Below, piece by piece: positions 58,388 to 64,000 of a DNA stretch of 64,000 nucleotides. The position numbers were made by a program, and so were the translations under genes. The number at the start of each line of letters is the position of its first letter. Position 1 is the first letter of the stretch. This DNA is from Arthrobacter globiformis. Lineage in GTDB: Bacteria; Actinomycetota; Actinomycetes; Actinomycetales; Micrococcaceae. The stretch covers positions 1 to 64,000 of the forward strand of contig NZ_QLNP01000094.1 in NCBI RefSeq assembly GCF_003261175.1. The letters are read 5' to 3'. The notes below the pieces were generated by a model. The model searched no databases. It was not told the DNA's origin and saw only the letters and a program-made list of their open reading frames with translations.

Positions 58388-59571
58388 CGTTCCAGCAGGC
58401 CGCTGAACAGGGCCACGATCAGGCCGAGAATGGCCAGAACAGCACCCACCAGGGCGGGCGCAACGTAGCCCCAGCCCCAGGCGATCACCAGGCCGCCCAG
58501 GAAGGCGCCCAGAGCGTTGGCGACGTTCAGGGCTGCGTGGTTGAGCGAGGACGCCAGCGACGGCGCATCAGGAGACGCGTCCAGCAGGCGGGTCTGCAGG
58601 GCGGGGACGAGCATGGACCCGGCGCCACCCACCACGAACACCATGACGAAGGCCGACCACGGCCAGTGCACGGCCACGGCGTACACCACCAGTGCGACGG
58701 CGATTCCCGGCAGGACGCGGTAGATGGTCCCCATCACGGACTTGTCCGCGATCCGGCCACCGACGATGTTGCCGGCCACCATTCCCAGGCCGTACAGGGC
58801 CACCACGAACGGCAGCAGGGCGGCGGGGATCCCGGCCACGGAGGTCATGGTGTGGGAGATGTAGGTGTACGTGGCGAAGAACCCGCCAAATCCGACGATG
58901 CCGATGAGGATAGCCAGCCAGACCTGCGCCCTTTTGAGCGCGCCCAGCTCCCTGCGGATGCTGGCGTCCGCGTGTGCCCTTTGGAACGGAACGAATTTCC
59001 AGATGAGCGCCAGGGTCACCAGTCCCAGCACTCCCACCAGGACAAAGAGCAGCCGCCAGCCAAAGCTCTGGCCGAGCCAGGTGGCGAAGGGAACACCGAC
59101 CACGTTGGCAACCGTGAGCCCCGCCATGACCATCGAGATGGCCCAGCCCCGCTTGGTCGGCGCCACCAAGGAAGCAGCGATGACCGCGGCCACGCCAAAG
59201 AACGCGCCGTGCGGCAGGCCGGCGGCGAACCGGGAGACCAGCATGCTCGCGTAATCGGGAGCCATGAACGAGGAGAGGTTGGCAACGCTGAAGAACAGCA
59301 TGAGGCCCAGCGCAAGGAACTTGCGGGGCAGTTTCGCTCCGACGGCGGCAAGCACGGGAGCTCCGACGACGACGCCCAGGGCGTAGGCCGAGATGAGGTG
59401 GCCGGCCTCGGGAGTGCTGATCCGAAGTCCGACTTCGACCTCCCTGAGCAGTCCCATCATGGCGAACTCGGTGACACCGATGCCGAAGCCGCCCATAGCC
59501 AGGGCAAGGATGGCGGGTCCGATCTTCGTGGCGGCCTTCGGCGTGCGGGGAGCCTGGACAGTGGAAGTCAT
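58366..59571 (-). CDS. MFS transporter, AraJ/sugar-efflux-like
   Basis: 401 residues, twelve membrane helices. Recognised from GFGIGVTEFAMMGLLREV, ISAYALGVVVGAPVLAAVGAKLPRK (core ALGVVVGAPVLAA), FAAGLPHGAFFGVAAVIAASLV and PFATWLGQSFGWRLLF, the pattern of AraJ/NepI/PbuE-type exporters; sugars, purines or drugs are possible. The 3' end is fused with a terminator for the convergent CDF gene. Start codon by alignment to the family; the ribosome binding site is weak. Confidence 0.9.
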   Translation of the reverse strand: MTSTVQAPRTPKAATKIGPAILALAMGGFGIGVTEFAMMGLLREVEVGLRISTPEAGHLISAYALGVVVGAPVLAAVGAKLPRKFLALGLMLFFSVANLSSFMAPDYASMLVSRFAAGLPHGAFFGVAAVIAASLVAPTKRGWAISMVMAGLTVANVVGVPFATWLGQSFGWRLLFVLVGVLGLVTLALIWKFVPFQRAHADASIRRELGALKRAQVWLAILIGIVGFGGFFATYTYISHTMTSVAGIPAALLPFVVALYGLGMVAGNIVGGRIADKSVMGTIYRVLPGIAVALVVYAVAVHWPWSAFVMVFVVGGAGSMLVPALQTRLLDASPDAPSLASSLNHAALNVANALGAFLGGLVIAWGWGYVAPALVGAVLAILGLIVALFSGLLERKKPLAP

Positions 59572-59701
59572 GTGCCTGCTTTTCGAAAGAAGTTGCGGAG
59601 TAGGCCTCGTTGCCACAGTTATGTCTGATTTTAACAAGCTTCGCGGCAGTAGTGATATTCCGACCGGGCAGGGGCCGCCTCATGAAAGACCCCTGCCCTC
59701 A

Positions 59702-59707
59702 TAGACT
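59702..59707 (+). promoter_or_regulatory. -10 box TAGACT of the NUDIX gene
   Basis: TAGACT ends 6 nt before the GTG start, implying a leaderless transcript. Confidence 0.55.
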
Positions 59708-59713
59708 GGACCG

Positions 59714-60172
59714 GTGACTGAACTCATCAGCGTCGTCGGCGGGGCCGTGCTTGACTCCTTGTCCGCTCCCGCGCGGCTACTTGTGGCACGGCGCACAGCG
59801 CCGCCGCAGTTTGCCGGCATGTGGGAATTCCCGGGCGGCAAAGTGGAACCGGGCGAGGCCCCCGAGAGTGCACTGCACCGGGAGCTGCGCGAGGAACTCG
59901 GCATCGGGGTCGTCCTCGGGGCGGAGCTGGCGGCGCCCGCGCCAGCCGGCTGGCCCCTGAACGACAAGGCCGCGATGCGGGTCTGGTTCGCCGAAGTGGC
60001 CGACGGCGACCCGCGGCCGCTCGAAGATCACGATGAACTCCGCTGGGTCAGCATCCGCGAAGGTGATGAAGCTCTCAGCCTGCCCTGGATTCCGGCCGAC
60101 CTCCCGATTGTCCAGGCGCTGCTCGCCAGCGTCACCTCAGCGAACCGCGCCGACTCCCTCCCCGGAAATTAA
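59714..60172 (+). CDS. mutT: NUDIX hydrolase, MutT-like (8-oxo-dGTP diphosphatase)
   Basis: 152 residues. The Nudix box GGKVEPGEAPESALHRELREELGI, of which REL-EELGI and GGKVEPGE are the conserved ends, fits G-x5-E-x7-REUxEExGU. LVARRTAPPQFAGMWEFPGG before it is typical of MutT enzymes that clean oxidised dGTP from the nucleotide pool. HDELRWVSI and LPWIPADLPIV near the end match the family. Which oxidised nucleotide it prefers cannot be deduced. Leaderless GTG. Confidence 0.9.
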   Translation: MTELISVVGGAVLDSLSAPARLLVARRTAPPQFAGMWEFPGGKVEPGEAPESALHRELREELGIGVVLGAELAAPAPAGWPLNDKAAMRVWFAEVADGDPRPLEDHDELRWVSIREGDEALSLPWIPADLPIVQALLASVTSANRADSLPGN

Positions 60173-60319
60173 CACCACGCTTCACTGCTTTCCTTGAGCT
60201 GATTGTTCGGATTTGTTGAGGATAGGGGCTGCTGGGCAGATTACATGCTGGACACCCCGCGGTGTCTCACTCCTTGGACGCTTCCGGGAGGTTTCCACGC
60301 CCAGCCCTGAAGGAACCGC

Positions 60320-61300
60320 ATGATATCCGTGAGCCGTGTCGTCAAGAGCTACGGCTCAGGGGCCGCGCAGGTCCGCGCCCTCGACGACGTGACAATGTCC
60401 GTAAAGAAGGGCGAAGTCTTCGGCGTCGTGGGGCAGAGCGGCGCGGGCAAGAGCACCCTGATCCGCACTATCAACGCCCTGGAACAGCCGGATTCCGGGA
60501 CGGTTCACGTCGGCGGCCGGGACATGACAAAGCTGGCTGGCCGGGAGCTGCGGCAGGCCCGCCACGACATTGGCATGATCTTCCAGCATTTCAACCTCCT
60601 CAGCGGCCGCACCGTGCGGGCGAATGTCGAGCTCTCGCTCGAAATCACCGGTGCAGGCCGGGCTCAGCGGCGGACCCGCGCGCTGGAAATCCTTGAACTC
60701 GTGGATCTGCGCGGCAAGGCGGACGCGTATCCCGCCCAGCTGTCGGGCGGGCAGAAGCAGCGAGTCGGCATCGCCCGCGCGCTGGCATCCAACCCGTCCG
60801 TGCTGCTCAGTGATGAAGCCACCTCGGCGCTGGACCCGGACACCACACGCCAGATCCTGGACCTGATCAGGCAGCTGAGCAAGGACCTGGGGCTGACCGT
60901 ACTCCTCATCACGCACGAGATGGACGTGGTCAAGCGCATCTGCGATTCGGCAGCTGTCATGAGCCAGGGGCGGATCCTGGAGCACGGTTCCGTCGAAAAA
61001 TTGCTGACCACGGAGAAGTCCCTGCTCGGCCAGGCACTCTTCCCCCTCGGCGACATCCCGCCTACCTCCAACGCGGTCGTGGAGATCACCTTCACCGGAA
61101 TGGCCACCGACCGGCCGGTCATAGCCCAGTTGGCACGCCAGCACGGCATCGACGTGGGAATCCTGGGCGCTGCCGTGGAAACCATCCACGGCCGCCAGAC
61201 CGGGCGGACCCGGCTCGAACTGCCCGGCGATGAAAGAACAGTGTCCGGCGCCGTCGCCGACCTGCGGTCCCAAGGACTTTACGTGGAGGTAATCAAGTGA
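60320..61300 (+). CDS. metN: Methionine ABC transporter ATP-binding protein MetN
   Basis: 326 residues. Walker A VVGQSGAGKSTLIRTIN, signature LSGGQKQRVGIARALA, Walker B VLLSDEATSALDP and H-loop LLITHEMDVV. The C-terminal 85 residues (EITFTGMATDRPVIAQLARQ on) are the NIL domain, which binds methionine and shuts the transporter when the cell is full. The first gene of metNIQ; ATG with TGAAGGAACC upstream. The 150 nt before it shows no SAM riboswitch. Confidence 0.95.
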   Translation: MISVSRVVKSYGSGAAQVRALDDVTMSVKKGEVFGVVGQSGAGKSTLIRTINALEQPDSGTVHVGGRDMTKLAGRELRQARHDIGMIFQHFNLLSGRTVRANVELSLEITGAGRAQRRTRALEILELVDLRGKADAYPAQLSGGQKQRVGIARALASNPSVLLSDEATSALDPDTTRQILDLIRQLSKDLGLTVLLITHEMDVVKRICDSAAVMSQGRILEHGSVEKLLTTEKSLLGQALFPLGDIPPTSNAVVEITFTGMATDRPVIAQLARQHGIDVGILGAAVETIHGRQTGRTRLELPGDERTVSGAVADLRSQGLYVEVIK

Positions 61301-61998
61301 TCGACCGCAACGATCCCTACTTTTGGGCGGACCTTCTGGACACCATCCTCAAGGGCGCCGGGGAGACCTTTTACACGGTGGGCGTTAGCCTGCTCCTCAC
61401 GGTCCTCTTCGGGCTGGCGGCCGGCGTACTGCTTGTCACCACTGAGGCTCACGGGCTGCTGGCCAGGCCGCTCGGCAGCCGCGCACTGGGTGTCGCCGTG
61501 AACCGGGTGCTGGACGTCGTGGTGAACATCGGCCGGTCCATTCCGTTCATCATCCTGATGATCCTGCTCATTCCCTTCACCCGCCTGCTGGTCGGCTCTT
61601 TTATCGGCCCGACGGCGGCGATCGTACCGCTGGCGATCGCCGGCATTCCGTTCTTCGCCCGGCTCGTGGAAATCGGTATCCGCGAAGTGCCCAAGGGCCT
61701 CGTTGAAGCAGCCCAGTCGCTCGGCGCCACGCGTTGGACGATTCTCACCAAGGTCCTGGTTGCCGAGGCTGTCCCCGCACTGGCCCTGGGGCTGTCCACC
61801 ACCGTTGTGGGCCTCATCGGATACTCAGCCATGGTGGGTGCGGTTGGCGGCGGCGGCCTCGGTGATGTGGCATTCCGTTACGGCTACCAGCGCTACAGCC
61901 CTGAGTACATGTTCGCCGTCGTCATCCTGCTGATCCTCCTGGTCCAGCTTTTCCAGTCGCTGGGCAACTTTGCCGCCCGCAGGCTGTCCCACCGCTGA
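61297..61998 (+). CDS. metI: Methionine ABC transporter permease MetI
   Basis: 233 residues with five or six membrane helices. The coupling-helix EAA-like motif is EIGIREVPKGLVEAAQSLGAT followed by a conserved Gly. GETFYTVGVSLLLTVLFGL is the first segment; VGAVGGGGLGDVAFRYGYQRY is typical of D-methionine permeases (core GAVGGGGLGDVA). It overlaps metN by 4 nt with a GTG start. metQ lies 73 nt after its stop beyond a short tandem repeat. Confidence 0.95.
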   Translation: MIDRNDPYFWADLLDTILKGAGETFYTVGVSLLLTVLFGLAAGVLLVTTEAHGLLARPLGSRALGVAVNRVLDVVVNIGRSIPFIILMILLIPFTRLLVGSFIGPTAAIVPLAIAGIPFFARLVEIGIREVPKGLVEAAQSLGATRWTILTKVLVAEAVPALALGLSTTVVGLIGYSAMVGAVGGGGLGDVAFRYGYQRYSPEYMFAVVILLILLVQLFQSLGNFAARRLSHR

Positions 61999-62058
61999 CA
62001 GCGGTTTCGTCCCCAGCAGTTTCGTCCCCAGCAGTTTCATCCCCATCCGCTCCATCCC
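61999..62058 (+). repeat. 15-bp tandem repeat between metI and metQ
   Basis: CAGCGGTTTCGTCCC, CAGCAGTTTCGTCCC and CAGCAGTTTCATCCC, plus a decayed fourth copy, start inside the metI stop and reach almost to the metQ ribosome binding site. Each copy is 15 bp. Length changes would alter the spacing between the two genes. Confidence 0.85.
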
Positions 62059-62071
62059 GAAAGAGTCCAGC

Positions 62072-62875
62072 ATGATCCGATCCACCATCCTCAAAGCCGC
62101 TGCTGCCGGAGCCGCCACCGTCCTGGCCCTCTCTGCCTGTGGCGGCCCAAGCTCCTCCAGCGCCTCGGAGACCATCAAGGTGGGCGCCCTGGCGGTGCCC
62201 GCCGGCGACATGCTCAAGCACGTCCAGCGGGAGCTCGCTCCCAAGGAAGGCCTTACGGTCGAGTACAAGGAGTTCAGCGACTACAACACGCCGAATCCGG
62301 CCGTGAGCGACGGCGACGTTGATGCCAACCTCTTCCAGAACACCACATTCATGGAGACGTACAACAAGGCCTCGGGCAAGAACCTGGTCAGCGTCGGTAA
62401 GGTGTACCTGCCGCCGATGGCGCTGTACTCCAATGAGGTGAAGAGCCTGGACGCCCTGCCCGAGGGCGCGTCGGTGGCCATTCCCAATGACCCCACCAAT
62501 GAGGCCCGCGCCCTGAAGCTGCTCGCGTCCAAGGGGCTCATCGAGGTTACGGAAAACCCCATCACGCTCAAGGACATGACGGCCAACCCGAAGAACCTGA
62601 AGTTCACGGAGATCGAGAACGCCAGCCTCCCGCAGGCGCTGAACGACAAGGATGCTGCCATTGTCACGCTGGCGTTCGCCCTGCCCGCCGGCCTGAGCAC
62701 CGACAAGCAGATCCTCGTCGAGGGCAAGGACAGCGCCTACTACAACGTCCTGGCCGTGAATGCGGACAAGAAGGACGACGCCCGGGTGCAGAAGCTCTAC
62801 AAAATCCTGACGTCGCATGAGATGAAGGACTTCATCCAGACGGAGTTCAAGGGCCTGGTGATTCCGGCCAGCTAG
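62072..62875 (+). CDS. metQ: Methionine-binding lipoprotein MetQ (NlpA family)
   Basis: 267 residues. Lipoprotein signal peptide with lipobox LSAC (Cys near residue 23) after a hydrophobic stretch, so the mature protein is anchored outside the membrane. IKVGALAVPAGDMLKHVQ, the DYNTPNPAVSDGDVDANLFQ region (residues that hold methionine) and VAIPNDPTNEARALKLL are typical of NlpA/MetQ. Binding protein of the MetNIQ importer. ATG with GAAAGAG upstream; the frame is open further up but only through the 15-bp repeats, so that extension is unlikely. Confidence 0.95.
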   Translation: MIRSTILKAAAAGAATVLALSACGGPSSSSASETIKVGALAVPAGDMLKHVQRELAPKEGLTVEYKEFSDYNTPNPAVSDGDVDANLFQNTTFMETYNKASGKNLVSVGKVYLPPMALYSNEVKSLDALPEGASVAIPNDPTNEARALKLLASKGLIEVTENPITLKDMTANPKNLKFTEIENASLPQALNDKDAAIVTLAFALPAGLSTDKQILVEGKDSAYYNVLAVNADKKDDARVQKLYKILTSHEMKDFIQTEFKGLVIPAS

Positions 62876-62944
62876 GGCCGACCGGCCAGGGCTGACTGGC
62901 GAAGGCTCACGGGGCGTACTGCGGATCGTGTCGCAGAGGCCCGC

Positions 62945-62975
62945 GAAGGGCAGGACGGTAACCGTCCTGCCCTTC
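62945..62975. terminator. Two-way terminator between metQ and the radical SAM gene
   Basis: GAAGGGCAGGACGGT and ACCGTCCTGCCCTTC are perfect inverted repeats around one base, giving about 13 pairs with a 5-nt loop, between convergent genes. ACTTATTT follows on the plus side. Confidence 0.88.
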
Positions 62976-63039
62976 ACTTATTTGGTTGGCTGCGCTGCTG
63001 GTTGGCTGCGGGCTTGGTTGGGGGGCGCGGCGGCAGGGC

Positions 63040-64000
63040 TCAGAACAGCGTGGGCTGGGACGACCGGGCGCTGCCGTGGCCATGCTGCCCTGACCCGTGC
63101 TGGGCAGCCGGATGTTGCGGAATGCTGCCCTCGGGGTAGGCAGCTTCTTCGCCGCGCGGATCGTCCACGGGGGAATCCTCAACGTCCCGGTGGCTGAATC
63201 CGTGCGAGCCGGTGAAGCCGTGCCGGGCCTTGAAGAAGCGGACCCTGCCGGCAAGCCAGGTGCGGTATTCCTTGGAGGCGTACGAGCCTGTGCCGTACAG
63301 CCTGCGGTAGCGGCCCGCCAGTTCCGGATGCCGGGCGGCGATCCACTGCATGAACCATTCCCGGGTGCCGGGCTTCAGATACAGCGCACCGGCCGTGACG
63401 CCCGTGGCGCCCGCGTCCGCCAGCGAGGCGAACAGGGAGTCCAGTGCTTCGTCGCTGTCCGAGAGCCAGGGAAGGATGGGCATGGCCATCACCCCGCAGG
63501 GCAGCCCGGCCTCGCGGAGCCGGGACACGAGCTTGAGCCGGGCCCGGGGGCCGGGCGTGCCGGGTTCGATGGCCTCGGAGAGTTGCTCGTCCGTCATGGC
63601 GAGGGAGATCCCGATGCCCACAGGAACCTGCGCCGCGGCGTGCTTGAGGAGCGGAATGTCGCGCGCCAGCAAAGTCCCCTTGGTCAGGATGGACAACGGA
63701 GTCCCGGAATCGGCCAGGGCGCCGATGATGCCGGGCATCAGCCGGTACCGGCCCTCCGCCCGCTGGTAGGGGTCGGTGTTGGTGCCCAGTGCCACCTGCT
63801 GCCGGTTCCAGGAGGGCTTGGCCAGCTCCTTTTGCAGCACCTCTGCTGCATTGATCTTGACCACTACCTGGCTGTCGAAATCAAGCCCGGCGTCGAAGTC
63901 CAGATAGGTGTGGCTCTTGCGGGCGAAGCAGTAGACGCACGCGTGGCTGCAGCCCCGGTAAGGGTTCACCGTCCACTCGAACGGCATCCGTGAGCCGGCG
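63040..64000 (-). CDS. Rv2578c-family radical SAM protein, 5' partial
   Basis: About 320 residues visible; the frame stays open to the window edge and the residues AGSR precede MPFEWTVNPYRGCSHACVYC, matching family members in which roughly 30 more residues lie upstream. The cluster motif is CSHACVYC. IGISLAMTDEQLSEAIEPGTPG resembles SplB-like and related radical SAM proteins (core GISLAMTDEQL). The C-terminus is a His/Ser/Gln-rich tail ending in SQPTLF. Function unknown in mycobacteria and here; a nucleic-acid repair role by likeness to spore photoproduct lyase is only a guess. Confidence 0.9.
   Translation of the reverse strand, partial: AGSRMPFEWTVNPYRGCSHACVYCFARKSHTYLDFDAGLDFDSQVVVKINAAEVLQKELAKPSWNRQQVALGTNTDPYQRAEGRYRLMPGIIGALADSGTPLSILTKGTLLARDIPLLKHAAAQVPVGIGISLAMTDEQLSEAIEPGTPGPRARLKLVSRLREAGLPCGVMAMPILPWLSDSDEALDSLFASLADAGATGVTAGALYLKPGTREWFMQWIAARHPELAGRYRRLYGTGSYASKEYRTWLAGRVRFFKARHGFTGSHGFSHRDVEDSPVDDPRGEEAAYPEGSIPQHPAAQHGSGQHGHGSARSSQPTLF

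Noticed and set aside
60173-60319. Possible SAM riboswitch before metN
   Set aside because: No SAM-I or SAM-IV core sequence or multi-helix arrangement could be recognised in the 147 nt.
61970-62071. In-frame N-terminal extension of MetQ through the 15-bp repeats
   Set aside because: It would bury the lipoprotein signal peptide behind 34 residues and overlap metI; the downstream ATG has a ribosome binding site.
1-64000. tRNA, rRNA, insertion sequences, prophage, integrase or attachment sites
   Set aside because: None was recognised: no T-loop-like tRNA ends outside coding regions, no transposase or integrase domain and no terminal inverted repeats.

Overview
The window is a GC-rich chromosomal stretch from a high-GC actinobacterium. 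Gene content and gene order point to Micrococcaceae, most likely an Arthrobacter or Pseudarthrobacter. The pointers are a DUF222/HNH (13E12-type) nuclease, a ClgR-like regulator, DUF3046 next to recA-recX, the lexA/LysM divergent pair, an Rv2578c-type radical SAM protein and the rpsO-pnp-M16 peptidase order. Genus is an inference from these families; no rRNA or tRNA gene is present to test it. Almost all of the window is core housekeeping DNA. The one clearly accessory-looking patch is about 23.2-25.2 kb.

Layout. 1-5.9 kb: partial DUF222-HNH gene, guanine-type deaminase, aminotransferase, truB, two small membrane proteins, DUF937 protein. 6.1-14.3 kb: ribF, a kynA-kynU tryptophan degradation pair, rpsO, a structured leader and pnp, an M16 peptidase and a DUF1579 protein. 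14.6-20.5 kb: molybdenum cofactor cluster (moaD-moaA on the minus strand; a membrane-anchored molybdopterin oxidoreductase, moeA, moaC, mog and moaE on the plus strand). 20.6-23.2 kb: dapB and two membrane proteins. 23.2-25.2 kb: a reductase remnant, an unrecognised membrane protein and a short DUF222-like gene under a LexA-like palindrome. 25.2-33.6 kb: nitrilase-family enzyme, dapA, RNase J, ftsK, pgsA, cinA C-terminal-type gene, clgR. 33.7-45.4 kb: MarR regulator, DUF3046, recA-recX, miaB, miaA, EamA transporter, dapF, methyltransferase, hflX, DinG-type helicase. 45.4-52.8 kb: lexA, LysM protein, hisC-hisB-hisH-(52-aa protein)-hisA, SseB-like protein, MFS transporter. 52.9-56.6 kb: DUF1844 protein, infC-rpmI-rplT and a TrmH-type methyltransferase. 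56.8-64 kb: GlsB-type protein, CDF transporter, MFS transporter, NUDIX hydrolase, metNIQ and a partial radical SAM gene.

Themes. (1) DNA damage response: lexA, recA, recX, the LysM protein and a DUF222-like gene all lie in or beside LexA-box-like sequences. (2) Lysine/diaminopimelate synthesis (dapA, dapB, dapF), histidine synthesis, methionine uptake and Moco assembly are represented. (3) Many genes start 6 or 7 nt after a TANNNT -10 box with no room for a ribosome binding site, so leaderless transcription appears common and helps fix start codons. (4) Translation-related operons carry visible RNA control elements: the infC operon has a 15-bp terminator-like leader hairpin and an AUU start, pnp has an Actino-pnp-like leader, and hflX has a long leader that begins with a leaderless six-codon ORF. 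These leaders, and the LexA-like palindrome on the DUF222-like gene, are the best candidates for little-described biology here.
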